DNA of 13,466 nucleotides from CAYNQN01 sp964530525 (lineage in GTDB: Bacteria; Actinomycetota; Acidimicrobiia; Acidimicrobiales; Acidimicrobilacustridaceae), in assembly GCA_964530525.1 (NCBI GenBank), contig CAZHBH010000060.1, forward strand, positions 1 through 13,466, written 5' to 3'. The notes beneath the pieces were generated by a model. It searched no databases and was not told the DNA's origin. It saw only the letters and a program-made list of their open reading frames with translations. This document shows positions 1 to 7,459 of the stretch, one piece after another; the first letter of the stretch is position 1; each line of letters begins with the position of its first letter. The translations under genes were made by a program, and so were the position numbers.

Positions 1-143
1 TGCGCCATCTGCTCGATGAAGTGCACGTCGTGCAGCAGGAGGGGCCCGTTGGACCCGACGGAGAGGGAGTTCCGATCGCTGGGTGCGGGGGCGCCGGACC
101 CCGTCGTCGATGGTCCGCCCGTCGAAGGTGTGCGGTCGCTCAT
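1..143 (-). CDS. Catalase, N-terminal fragment (runs off left edge)
   Basis: Reading the minus strand from an ATG at 143 gives 47 codons and two extra bases before the window ends. After a low-complexity Ser/Thr/Gly/Pro lead, the peptide reads GAPAPSDRNSLSVGSNGPLL then LHDVHFIEQMA. This is the typical amino-terminal arm of haem catalases of the KatA/KatE family (GAPV..NSLT.G..GPLLLQD..LIE...). These enzymes dismute hydrogen peroxide in the cytoplasm. The catalytic His lies further on and is outside the window. A GGGAGG ribosome site (148-153) sits 4 nt before the ATG and supports this start. It is downstream of, and in the same direction as, the flavin disulfide reductase gene, which fits a redox-stress grouping. 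Family call is from the N-terminal motif only; the subtype cannot be told. Confidence 0.85.
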   Translation of the reverse strand, partial: MSDRTPSTGGPSTTGSGAPAPSDRNSLSVGSNGPLLLHDVHFIEQMA

Positions 144-221
144 CGTGCCTCCCGTCGTTTCCGTCTAGCTCATCGCTCCCAGCCTCTCCCACACCGGGCC
201 GCTTGGCAACGGGCAATGGGC

Positions 222-243
222 GAGGGCGATCCTGGGTCGCCTC
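222..243 (-). terminator. Weak hairpin between the disulfide reductase and catalase genes
   Basis: GAGGGCGA and TCGCCTC pair with one bulged G around a 7-nt loop, in the 122-bp gap after the reductase stop and before the catalase start. There is no T-tract. It could be a weak terminator, a processing site or chance. Confidence 0.2.
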
Positions 244-265
244 GGTGCGAGGACGGGCTCGTGGC

Positions 266-1606
266 TCAGCGTCGGGGCAGAGCCTCGAGCGCGCTGAGGT
301 AGGCCTCGACGTAGGTGGGGAACTGCGCCACCTGATCCAAGAGCACGTCGATCGGGATGCGGGCACGGACCGCCAGTGCGGCGTGGTGGATCCACTCGCC
401 TGCCAGTGGAGCAACCGCCCACGCCCCCACCAGCACGTCGGCCTCGGCATCGGCCAGCAACCCCAGCCGCCCACGGGGCTCGCTCTCGAAGGTCCACGGG
501 CGCGAGATCGCTCCGGGGACGTCGATGTCCGCCGAGATCGTGCGGATGCCCTGCGCCCCCGCCTCGGCCTGCGTCAGCCCCACGGCGGCGATCTCGGGAT
601 CGGCGAAGACCACCCTCGGGATGCCTTCGTAGGTGGCGCTGCGTGGCTCGCCGAGGATGCAGGCGGCAGCGACGCGCCCTTGGTACTTGGCGACGTGCGT
701 GAAGGGCATGATCCCGGTGACGTCGCCCACGGCCCACAGCCCGGGCGCGGCCTGGCAGTGCTCATCGACGTCCAGGGCTCCGTCGTCGCCGAGCTGTGCG
801 CCTGCCGACTGCAGCCCGAGGTCCGCTGTCCTCGGCCGCCGACCCGTGCCGAACACGACGACGTCGGCATCTACCGCCGAGCCGTCATCCAGCTCGAGCC
901 GGCCGTCGGGGAGGCCGCGACGGGCGGTCACGCCGGTTAGGACGTGAGCCCCAACCGCTTCCAGGTGCTCACGCGCGAGGTCGCCCACTGCGGGGTCCTC
1001 CCGCGTCATTAGCCGGTCGCCCCGCTGGACGAGTGTGACGCTGGAGCCGTAGCGAGCGAGGAAGAGGGCCGTCTCCACGCCGACCGCGCTCCCACCCACC
1101 ACGGCGACCCGACCGGGGAGATCGGGCGTCGAGTAGACCTCTCGGCTCGTCCAGGCCCTATCGCCGAGCCCCTCGACGTCTGGCACCACCGCCTCGGAGC
1201 CTGTGGCCACCACCACGTGGTCGGCCTGCAGGATCTCGTCGCCGACGGCGACGCGACCTGGGCCCTCGATGCGAGCAGCGCCCCTCAGCACTCGGGCACC
1301 GCGCCGCTCGTAGGCCTCGACCTGTGCGCGGTCGTCCAGGTGACGAACCATCTCGTCGCGGTGGTCCCGCATCGCCGGCCACGACAGGTCCGTCCCTCGC
1401 ACACCTGGTACCCGTTCGCTCTCGCCGAGCACCTCACCTCCTCGGAGCACCGTCTTGGACGGTATGCAGGCCCAGTAGGCGCACTCGCCTCCTATGAGCT
1501 CGCGCTCGACGACGGCGACCTTCCGCCCCGCGGCGAGGAGTCGGCCGGCGACGACCTCGCCCCCGGGGCCCATCCCGACGATGACTGCATCGAAGTGCTC
1601 GGTCAC
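266..1606 (-). CDS. FAD/NAD(P)-dependent disulfide oxidoreductase family protein (dihydrolipoamide dehydrogenase-like)
   Basis: 446 aa, the usual length for class I pyridine nucleotide-disulfide oxidoreductases. The FAD-binding GMGPGG is at residues 11-16. The redox-active pair is Cys42/Cys47 in GGECAYWACIPSK. ATGSE follows near 134, the NAD(P) Rossmann motif GGSAVGVE near 170-177, the second FAD motif LWAVGDVTG about two thirds along, and then the dimerisation domain. The C-terminal motif that normally reads HPTxxE is FPTYVE, so the usual catalytic His is Phe while the Glu stays. This places it in a divergent subgroup, and the substrate (lipoamide, mycothiol-type disulfide or other) cannot be assigned. 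GTG at 1606 is chosen because AGGAGGAGG lies just upstream and the homologous FAD fold begins at once; an upstream ATG at 1648 would add 14 residues without support. It is divergent from the phosphatase/kinase gene and upstream of catalase. Confidence 0.9.
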   Translation of the reverse strand: MTEHFDAVIVGMGPGGEVVAGRLLAAGRKVAVVERELIGGECAYWACIPSKTVLRGGEVLGESERVPGVRGTDLSWPAMRDHRDEMVRHLDDRAQVEAYERRGARVLRGAARIEGPGRVAVGDEILQADHVVVATGSEAVVPDVEGLGDRAWTSREVYSTPDLPGRVAVVGGSAVGVETALFLARYGSSVTLVQRGDRLMTREDPAVGDLAREHLEAVGAHVLTGVTARRGLPDGRLELDDGSAVDADVVVFGTGRRPRTADLGLQSAGAQLGDDGALDVDEHCQAAPGLWAVGDVTGIMPFTHVAKYQGRVAAACILGEPRSATYEGIPRVVFADPEIAAVGLTQAEAGAQGIRTISADIDVPGAISRPWTFESEPRGRLGLLADAEADVLVGAWAVAPLAGEWIHHAALAVRARIPIDVLLDQVAQFPTYVEAYLSALEALPRR

Positions 1607-1619
1607 GAGTCCTCCTCCT
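1607..1619 (-). promoter_or_regulatory. Strong ribosome binding site deciding the GTG start at 1606
   Basis: On the minus strand AGGAGGAGG ends 4 nt before GTG. It is nearly a full anti-SD match and outweighs the ATG 42 nt further upstream. Confidence 0.75.
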
Positions 1620-1714
1620 ATCGCTGCACGTCCGAGTGTGGCCCACATCGGGGGCTACCGGCAGGATCTGGAGGACCTCGGCCGTCCGATGCGTCGACGA
1701 GTTCGCCAACCCCT

Positions 1715-1720
1715 ACCGTG
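1715..1720 (+). promoter_or_regulatory. Candidate -10 box for a leaderless phosphatase/kinase mRNA
   Basis: TACCGT fits the actinobacterial TAnnnT -10 pattern and ends 5 nt before the ATG at 1726. GTCGAC at 1693-1698 could be a poor -35 with a 16-bp spacer. No Shine-Dalgarno precedes the ATG, which fits a leaderless transcript. Inference only. Confidence 0.35.
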
Positions 1721-1725
1721 CAATC

Positions 1726-3315
1726 ATGAGCACGGTGGATGACGCCAGCCAGATGGAGCGGCTCCGTCGCATCGAGGCCGTCACCGACACGGCGCTTGCC
1801 CACCTGGACGTGCCCGACCTGCTCAGCGAGCTCCTCGGCCGCGTGCGCGAGCTGCTGGCGGCCGACACCGCTGCAGTCCTGCTGCTCGACGAACGATCGC
1901 GCGAGCTCGTCGCCACAGCGGCGAGCGGGATCGAGGAGGAGGTACGCCAGGGGATCCGGATCCCTCTCGGCGAGGGGTTCGCAGGTCGGATCGCCGAGCA
2001 GGCCGAACCGATCGTGATCACGGACGTCGACCACGGCAAGGTGCGGAACCCGATGCTGCGCGAGCGCGGGATCCGGTCGCTCCTCGGCGTCCCGCTGATC
2101 GCCGAGGGTCGCGTCATCGGGGTGATGCACGTGGGATCGCTCACCAAGCGCGAGTTCGGATCCGACGACGTCGAGCTCCTGCAGCTGGTGGCCGATCGGG
2201 TCGCCCTGGCCGTCGACGCCCGCCTCTCCGACGTGGAGAGAGCAGCCGCGGCGGCCCTGCAGCGGAGCCTGGTCCCCGGCCGTCTCCCCAGGATCACGGG
2301 TCTCGACGTCGCCAGCCGATACCTCCCGGGCGACGAGGGCGGGGTGGGCGGCGACTGGTACGACCTCTTCGCACTGTCGAGGGGTTACGTCGGCGTAGTC
2401 ATAGGCGACGTGGTGGGACGGGGGTTGTCGGCAGCGGTCGTGATGGGCCGACTCCGCAGCGCGCTGCGCGCTTACGCGCTCGAGACCAACGATCCGAGCG
2501 AGGTGATCGCACGCCTCGACCGAAAGCTGCAGCACTTCGAGGCCGGGCAGCTCACGACCGTCCTGTACGGGGTGCTGGACCCGAACCTCGACACCATCAC
2601 CTTGTCTTCGGCGGGCCATCCCCTCCCGGTGGTCTTCGAGCCGGGGTCCGAGCCGAGGTGGCTGGAGGGGCCCGTGGGGCCACCGCTCGGGGTCACGGGT
2701 GCGGCGCAGCGACCGAACATCGTCGTGGACCTCCGCCCCGGCACCATGTTGTCGCTGTTCACCGACGGGCTCGTGGAGCGCCGCGGCGAGCCGTTGGATC
2801 AGGGGGTGAAGCGGCTCGCGGCGAGCCTCGAGGTCGACTCGGCCGAGAGGAGCTGCTCGGCCGCCATCGCGACGCTCGTGGGCGTGCAAGATCGACCCGA
2901 CGACGTCGCGGTGCTGGTGATGCGACGGGAGGGCGCCGATCACGGAGCCCTCGAGATCAAGGTCGCCGCAGCTCGCTCGTCGGTGGGGCCCGTCCGCAGC
3001 TCGCTGCGGCGGTGGCTCAACCACCGCCAGATCGGGGACGACGACAGCCAGAGGATCCTGCTCGCCGCCGGGGAGGCGACTGCCAACGCGATCGAGCACG
3101 CCCACGGACCGGCGCAGGGAGAGGTCACGTTCAGCGCCGAGATGTGCGACGGCACGGTGGAGGTGATCGTGCGCGACCAGGGCCGATGGCGTCCGCCGCG
3201 TGGGGTGGACAGAGGCCGGGGGCTGCTCATCATGGAACGCTGCGCCGACTCGGTCGACATCGACAAGGCAAAGGGGGGCACGACGGTGACGCTGAGGTTC
3301 TTGACGTGCAGCTAG
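1726..3315 (+). CDS. GAF - PP2C (SpoIIE/RsbU) phosphatase - HATPase (RsbW-like) partner-switching regulator
   Basis: 529 aa from ATG 1726. A GAF sensor domain spans about 20-170. A PP2C/SpoIIE phosphatase domain (about 180-400) shows GGDWYD (about 208), GDVVGRG (about 227), the AGHP loop, FTDG (about 345) and DDVAVLVM, so the metal-binding Asp residues are kept. A GHKL/HATPase anti-sigma kinase domain (about 405-529) shows the N-box EATANAIEHA with Glu450 and Asn454, DQGRW and GRGLLIM. By family knowledge the PP2C part dephosphorylates, and the RsbW-like part phosphorylates, a STAS protein; the GAF domain would sense a small ligand or redox state. The STAS partner overlaps the 3' end. An ATG at 1636 is in frame, but residues before MSTVDD look non-coding. 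The ATG at 1726 has no clear SD and a TAnnnT box just upstream. Confidence 0.9.
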   Translation: MSTVDDASQMERLRRIEAVTDTALAHLDVPDLLSELLGRVRELLAADTAAVLLLDERSRELVATAASGIEEEVRQGIRIPLGEGFAGRIAEQAEPIVITDVDHGKVRNPMLRERGIRSLLGVPLIAEGRVIGVMHVGSLTKREFGSDDVELLQLVADRVALAVDARLSDVERAAAAALQRSLVPGRLPRITGLDVASRYLPGDEGGVGGDWYDLFALSRGYVGVVIGDVVGRGLSAAVVMGRLRSALRAYALETNDPSEVIARLDRKLQHFEAGQLTTVLYGVLDPNLDTITLSSAGHPLPVVFEPGSEPRWLEGPVGPPLGVTGAAQRPNIVVDLRPGTMLSLFTDGLVERRGEPLDQGVKRLAASLEVDSAERSCSAAIATLVGVQDRPDDVAVLVMRREGADHGALEIKVAAARSSVGPVRSSLRRWLNHRQIGDDDSQRILLAAGEATANAIEHAHGPAQGEVTFSAEMCDGTVEVIVRDQGRWRPPRGVDRGRGLLIMERCADSVDIDKAKGGTTVTLRFLTCS

Positions 3316-3638
3316 GACTGATTCGGATCGACATCGACATCGACGACCAGGTCGGAGGGGTGCGAGCAGAGCTGACGGGCGAGGTCGACCTGTCGAACGC
3401 CGAAGGGGTGGAGAGCGCCCTGCTCGAAGCCATCGACAGCAGGACGACGCGGGTGTGGATCGACCTTCGGAACGTGTCGTACCTGGACAGCGCCGGCTTG
3501 CGGGTGCTGTTCCTGCTGGCCGAGCGCTTGCGAGTGGCCCAGACCGAGCTGGAGGTCACGGCTCCGGCGGGTTCGGCTGCCCGGCTCGCCATCGAGGTGT
3601 CGGGGATGGCCGAGATCTGCGGCCTCGCCGAGGGCTGA
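3306..3638 (+). CDS. STAS-domain anti-sigma factor antagonist (RsbV/SpoIIAA-like)
   Basis: 110 aa from GTG 3306, overlapping the 3' end of the phosphatase/kinase gene by 10 nt in another frame, so probably translationally coupled; GAGG about 8 nt upstream is a modest ribosome site. The single STAS domain has GEVDLSNA at 25-32 and the phosphoacceptor loop YLDSAGLRVL, with Ser62 at the position phosphorylated in SpoIIAA/RsbV. Unphosphorylated protein would bind the HATPase domain and free a sigma factor or other client; phosphorylation by the neighbouring kinase would block this and the PP2C domain would reverse it. No SigB/SigF-type sigma gene is present in the window, so the client is unknown. 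It starts inside the upstream gene; long upstream readings in the same frame are shadows. Confidence 0.9.
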   Translation: MQLGLIRIDIDIDDQVGGVRAELTGEVDLSNAEGVESALLEAIDSRTTRVWIDLRNVSYLDSAGLRVLFLLAERLRVAQTELEVTAPAGSAARLAIEVSGMAEICGLAEG

Positions 3639-3673
3639 ACGGGTCCTCCTACGTCTCGGAGCGTTCCGGCAGA

Positions 3674-4717
3674 TCAGCTGGCGGAGGGCACGAGGACGGC
3701 CCGACCCAAGATCTCGCCGGCCTCTAGCTCGTCCAACGCCTTTGCGGCGTCGTCGAGGTCGAGCCGGGTCACATCCACGTCCACCTGACCCTGCAACGCG
3801 AGGGCCACCACCTCCTGCAGGTCTCGGCGGGAACCGCCGTAGGGCCTGGCGATGGCAGTCCCCCAGGGAAGCTCTACCGGCACCGGGATGGACCTGAAGG
3901 GCAGCTCTCCGCCACCGAGTCCCACCACCGTGATCTGGCCGCCACTGCGGATGGCCGCTGCCGCCGTTGCGAGCGTAGGGGTGACCCCCACGAAGTCGAG
4001 CACCAGGTCTGCACCCACACCTCCCGTCATCGCCATGATCGACCCGGCGGCCTGGGAGTCGGACATCAGGGTCTCGTCGGCCCCCAGCTCCCGTGCCTGC
4101 TCCAGGCGACGTTCGTCGGTGTCGAGGGCGACGATGGTCGCAGTGGTGGTGGAGCGCAGGATCTGCACCGCCATGTGCCCGAGTCCTCCGATGCCGATGA
4201 CGACGACGGTGGAGCTCGGCGAGATCCGCGATCGCGAGATCCTGATGGCGTGGTACGGGGTGAGGCCAGCATCGGTGAGCGGCGCCGAGCGCACCGGGTC
4301 GAGGTCGCCGAGGTCCACGAGGTGGCGGGCGGGCACCGTCACCAACGCCGCCATGCCCCCGTCCAGTCCCAGCCCCGGGCCCGGGACGGTCCCCCGCGGG
4401 AAGGTCTCGCAGTAGTTCTCGGCACCCAGGACGCACTGCCGGCATTGGCCGCATCCCCAGACCGGGTGCACAGCCACCGGCGTGCCGGTGTCCCATCCCT
4501 CGACCCCCTCGCCCACGCCAGAGACCCACCCGGCCACCTCGTGGCCGAGCGTCATGGGCGTGGGGAACAGCGCCTCCTCCGCATGGAGGATGTGGAGGTC
4601 GGAGTGGCATATGCCGGCCCCGGCCACCTTCAACAGGACCTCCCCGGGCCCCGGCTGGGGATCTTCCACCTCCCGCATCTCCGCACTACCCGGCTGGGTG
4701 ATCTGGTAGGCACGCAT
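3674..4717 (-). CDS. Zinc-dependent alcohol dehydrogenase, MDR superfamily (Rhodococcus ADH-A type)
   Basis: 347 aa. Catalytic zinc ligands are Cys37 (GICHSD), His59/Glu60 (GHE) and Asp149 (PLTDAGLTPYHA). The structural zinc site is Cys89, Cys92, Cys95 and Cys103. The Rossmann motif GIGGLG is at 175-180, with Asp199 at the end of the second strand, which favours NAD over NADP. The order and wording of motifs closely follow secondary alcohol dehydrogenases such as Rhodococcus ADH-A, which oxidise alcohols or reduce ketones and aldehydes. ATG 4717 is chosen because GAGGAGGT precedes it at good spacing; the upstream extension to 4879 lacks coding character. It converges on the STAS gene with only 35 nt between stops, and lies 107 nt downstream of the DUF5996 gene on the same strand. 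The physiological substrate is unknown. Confidence 0.92.
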   Translation of the reverse strand: MRAYQITQPGSAEMREVEDPQPGPGEVLLKVAGAGICHSDLHILHAEEALFPTPMTLGHEVAGWVSGVGEGVEGWDTGTPVAVHPVWGCGQCRQCVLGAENYCETFPRGTVPGPGLGLDGGMAALVTVPARHLVDLGDLDPVRSAPLTDAGLTPYHAIRISRSRISPSSTVVVIGIGGLGHMAVQILRSTTTATIVALDTDERRLEQARELGADETLMSDSQAAGSIMAMTGGVGADLVLDFVGVTPTLATAAAAIRSGGQITVVGLGGGELPFRSIPVPVELPWGTAIARPYGGSRRDLQEVVALALQGQVDVDVTRLDLDDAAKALDELEAGEILGRAVLVPSAS

Positions 4718-4824
4718 CGCGACCTCCTCAGTTGCACACGCGGACGTGGATCGTCGGAAGCTGCTCCCTACCCGACAGAGCCGGGCGCAACCGCGAGATG
4801 AACGCTGTGCCGAAGCCGCGCCAC

Positions 4825-5766
4825 CTAGGCGGGGTCGGATCCGACGGGGTCGTGGCGATCGAGCGCCGAGCGATCCCATCCAGCCGTGTCGGCCGCCGCC
4901 TCGTAGGTGGACTGCAGGAACTCGAGCAGGTGGGCGTCGGGGTCGTCGGCCGCTCTCACCAGCTCGTAGGGCAGCACGAACTCACTCAGCTCGTCGTCCC
5001 AGCGGGCCCCTGCGGGGCCGACCGCGCGGTCGCGGTAGCCGGGAGGATCGGGGTAGGCGTACGCGTAGAACACGCCCTCGGCACCAGGTCCCCCGGGCCA
5101 GTAGCCCCAGCTGCTCACCTCGTGCGAGTAGGCCTCCCACATGACGTGAGGACCGCAGTTCGGTGCACCGCCGGGATGGAGAGGTGCGGTGCGGCCCGAG
5201 AAGCGTGTGTGGGCGAGATCGATGGCGCCCCAGAAGTAGTGCACCGGGCTGGCCTTGCCCACGAAGCGGGTGCGGAAGCGCTTCATCACCGACTCGATGG
5301 CGATCAGGGCGCGCCAGAAGCGCCTGGCGGCTTCTACGTCGAAGCTGGCGTGGATGTCGTCTTGGGCGAAAGGGATCGCACCGGGGATCTCGACGGGCAC
5401 GGGCCAGATCTGGGTGGACACTCCGAGCTCGTCGAGCATCCGCATGACCTCGGCATAGAGGTCGGCCACCGATCGGGGCTCGAGGGGCGTCGAACGCCGA
5501 TCGCCGTCGACCGTCATGACCTCGAGGCGCTCGCCGATGAGGTCGAAGTCGATCTGGAAGGCCGGTCCGCTCGGGTGCGGCATGAGCGAGGTGGTCAGGC
5601 CCCGAGCAGAGAGGTACAGCGTGGAGTTCCACCAGTGGTTCGCCAGCGGCTCGTTGGCGATCCTCACCTTCCCGACGATCTGCGTGTAGAGCTGGAAGGT
5701 GTCGCGTGTGTCCTGCCACTCCTCCACCGGGATCGCCGGCCACCTCTGCGCACTCGCCGATGCCAT
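4825..5766 (-). CDS. DUF5996 family protein
   Basis: 313 aa soluble protein. The opening WPAIPVEEWQDTRDTFQLYT, the QIVGKVRIA and NHWWNSTLYLSARGLTTS segments, and later VHYFWGAIDLA and HEVSSWGYWPGG match the DUF5996 family I recall from actinobacteria and proteobacteria. Its length is normal for the family and its biochemical role is not established. The His/Trp/Asp-rich conserved blocks hint at an enzyme, but I assign no reaction. AGGAGG sits 4-5 nt before ATG 5766 and supports the start. It is divergent from the DUF1801 gene across a 141-bp gap carrying a palindromic promoter-like site, and upstream of the alcohol dehydrogenase. Confidence 0.85.
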   Translation of the reverse strand: MASASAQRWPAIPVEEWQDTRDTFQLYTQIVGKVRIANEPLANHWWNSTLYLSARGLTTSLMPHPSGPAFQIDFDLIGERLEVMTVDGDRRSTPLEPRSVADLYAEVMRMLDELGVSTQIWPVPVEIPGAIPFAQDDIHASFDVEAARRFWRALIAIESVMKRFRTRFVGKASPVHYFWGAIDLAHTRFSGRTAPLHPGGAPNCGPHVMWEAYSHEVSSWGYWPGGPGAEGVFYAYAYPDPPGYRDRAVGPAGARWDDELSEFVLPYELVRAADDPDAHLLEFLQSTYEAAADTAGWDRSALDRHDPVGSDPA

Positions 5767-5828
5767 CGGTCCTCCTGGGTTCCCGAACGGGCTCAGGTCC
5801 CAGCGAGGTGTGGGAGCCGGCCATCCGG

Positions 5829-5845
5829 CTAACTACCGTAGCTAG
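5829..5845. promoter_or_regulatory. 17-bp near-perfect palindrome in the divergent DUF5996/DUF1801 promoter region
   Basis: CTAACTAC-C-GTAGCTAG has 8-bp arms with one mismatch. It contains TACCGT on the plus strand (5834-5839) and TACGGT on the minus strand (5840-5835), both fitting TAnnnT -10 boxes. It may be a bidirectional promoter core, an operator, or both. No good -35 is seen for either direction. Confidence 0.4.
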
Positions 5846-5907
5846 GACCGAAGCACGACGATCATCGAAGCTCGACCACCGATCGCTACCACGAAGGAGA
5901 GGGCCCA

Positions 5908-6309
5908 ATGGCGAAGGAGCTGAAGGGGAACTCGAGTCGCAAGCCTCCGGTGCCGTCGGACGACCACGGCGAGATCGAGGACTGGCTTGGCCGGACGATG
6001 CCCGACCTGCAACCCATCGTCAACAGGATCGACGAGCTGATCCGCAAGACCATCCCCGACCTGCAATACGCCGTGAAGTGGAAGAAGGCCTACTACGGGA
6101 CCCCGGACCAGGGCTGGGTCGTAGAGATGGTCGCCTACGACGTCTCGGTGAACGTCGTGTTCCACGGCGGTGCCGACTTCGACTCCCCGCCCCCGCTGGG
6201 GACCACGGGTCGGACCCGCTACGTGAAGCTCAAGTCGCTCGACGAGGTGGAGCAACCAGAGGTCGTCGGCTGGATCGAGCAAGCCGCAGGGGTGCCTGGC
6301 TGGAAGTGA
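5908..6309 (+). CDS. DUF1801 domain-containing protein
   Basis: 133 aa soluble protein. Residues about 25-130 form the DUF1801 (YdhG/YdeI-like) fold: IDELIRKTIPDLQYAVKWKK, AYYG and the VNVVFHGGADF strand. The N-terminus is a short basic lead (MAKELKGNSSRKPPV). Family members are small and iron-chaperone-like or of unknown function, so no role is assigned. GGAGAGGG lies about 4 nt before ATG 5908. The stop is 5 nt before the ATG of the luciferase-like gene, so the two are probably co-transcribed and coupled. Expression probably starts from the palindromic site at 5829-5845. Confidence 0.85.
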   Translation: MAKELKGNSSRKPPVPSDDHGEIEDWLGRTMPDLQPIVNRIDELIRKTIPDLQYAVKWKKAYYGTPDQGWVVEMVAYDVSVNVVFHGGADFDSPPPLGTTGRTRYVKLKSLDEVEQPEVVGWIEQAAGVPGWK

Positions 6310-6314
6310 GCGGC

Positions 6315-7346
6315 ATGGCGCTGCGGCTGTCGATACTCGACCTGGCGTTCGTCGGCGAAGGCGAGACGATCGCCGAGAGCCTGGCGGGAAGCGTGGCCCT
6401 CGCCCGCCTCGCCGAGGAGTCGGGCTACGCGCGCGTCTGGTACGCAGAGCACCACTCGATCAAGTCGATCGCGTCGTCGGCGACCGCTGTCCTCATCGGT
6501 CACGTGGCCGCCCACACCGAGCGGATCCGGCTGGGCGCCGGCGGGATCATGCTGCCGAACCACTCCCCGCTCGTGATCGCCGAGCAGTTCGGCACCCTCG
6601 CCGAGCTGCATCCAGGAAGGATCGACCTGGGGCTGGGGCGCGCACCCGGAAGCGACCAGGCCACGAGCCGGGCGCTGCGACGAGATCCGGCCGCAGCGGA
6701 CCTGTTCCCCCGAGACGTCGTGGAGCTGCAAGGCCTTCTGGGCGACACGAGCCCGATCGCCGGCGTGCGGGCGATCCCGGGCCAGGGGACCCACGTTCCG
6801 CTCTACATCCTGGGGTCGTCGCTGTTCGGAGCCCAGCTCGCAGCCGTGCTGGGCCTTCCCTACGCGTTCGCCTCGCACTTCTCCCCCGCAGCGCTGCACG
6901 AAGCGATCCGCTCCTACCGCGAGCGCTTCGAGCCCTCCACGCAGCTCGACCGCCCCTACGTCCTCGCCGGTGTGAACGTGATCGCCGCCGACACCGAAGA
7001 GGCGGCCAGGAGGCAACTGGAGCTCACCCGGCGGGCGCGGGTGCGCAGCCTGTTCAACCGGGGAGCCGAACCCCTGAGGGAGGCGGAGATCGACGCCATC
7101 TTGAGCTCACCGAAGGCTGCCGTGGTCGATCAGATGCTCACCTACAGCGCCGTGGGCACCCCGAGCGTGGTGGCTGCGTACCTCGACGAGTTCCAGCGTG
7201 GCACCGGCGCCGACGAGCTGGTGGTGGTCCACCACGCCGCCACGGTTCCCGAGCGACTCCGCTCGGTGGAGCTCCTCGCCGAAGGCGTCGGCCTTCTCCC
7301 CCACGAGCCTCCCCAGATGCCCCAACGATGCCGCTCAGCTCCCTGA
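6315..7346 (+). CDS. Luciferase-like (LLM class) flavin-dependent monooxygenase, YhbW/MsnO8 type
   Basis: 343 aa TIM-barrel protein of the bacterial luciferase family. It carries YAEHHSIKSIASSATAVLIG, then MLPNHSPLVIAEQFGTL, then RIDLGLGRAPGSDQ, and later LGSSLFGAQLAAVLGLPYAF. These are the signature blocks of the YhbW/MsnO8 subgroup, and it is full length. The family uses reduced FMN and oxygen, normally supplied by a separate flavin reductase; none is next door and the substrate is unknown. ATG 6315 lies 5 nt after the DUF1801 stop; an in-frame GTG at 6306 overlaps that stop and is an alternative start adding three residues. The upstream extension to 5706 in this frame is antisense or out-of-frame to other genes and was dropped. 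It converges on the dioxygenase gene. Confidence 0.92.
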   Translation: MALRLSILDLAFVGEGETIAESLAGSVALARLAEESGYARVWYAEHHSIKSIASSATAVLIGHVAAHTERIRLGAGGIMLPNHSPLVIAEQFGTLAELHPGRIDLGLGRAPGSDQATSRALRRDPAAADLFPRDVVELQGLLGDTSPIAGVRAIPGQGTHVPLYILGSSLFGAQLAAVLGLPYAFASHFSPAALHEAIRSYRERFEPSTQLDRPYVLAGVNVIAADTEEAARRQLELTRRARVRSLFNRGAEPLREAEIDAILSSPKAAVVDQMLTYSAVGTPSVVAAYLDEFQRGTGADELVVVHHAATVPERLRSVELLAEGVGLLPHEPPQMPQRCRSAP

Positions 7347-7390
7347 CGGACGAGCATCCATCCACCGGACGCCAAAACACCCGTGCCTCG

Positions 7391-7421
7391 GAGACTGCCC
7401 GGGCCCCTGCGGAGCGGTCTC
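7391..7421 (+). terminator. Hairpin between converging monooxygenase and dioxygenase genes
   Basis: GAGACTGC and GCGGTCTC pair over 8 positions with one T-G wobble around a 15-nt loop, 45 nt after the monooxygenase stop. No T-tract follows. It could serve either direction. Confidence 0.25.
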
Positions 7422-7459
7422 GGCTCGCTGGCTGTCGAGACGAGGCGGCCTCTCCGGCG

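Noticed and set aside
165..737. 190-codon minus-strand frame over the reductase gene 3' end
   Set aside because: Arg-rich shadow frame of the reductase gene; no motif and it crosses the intergenic hairpin.
1618..3105. Long minus-strand open frame antisense to the phosphatase/kinase gene
   Set aside because: Its peptide has no family features and is Arg/His/Pro-rich, while the plus frame carries clear GAF, PP2C and HATPase motifs. It is a GC-skew shadow.
3312..4610. 432-codon minus-strand frame over the alcohol dehydrogenase and STAS genes
   Set aside because: It is an alternative frame of the dehydrogenase gene with no start signal; the zinc and Rossmann motifs are all in the other frame.
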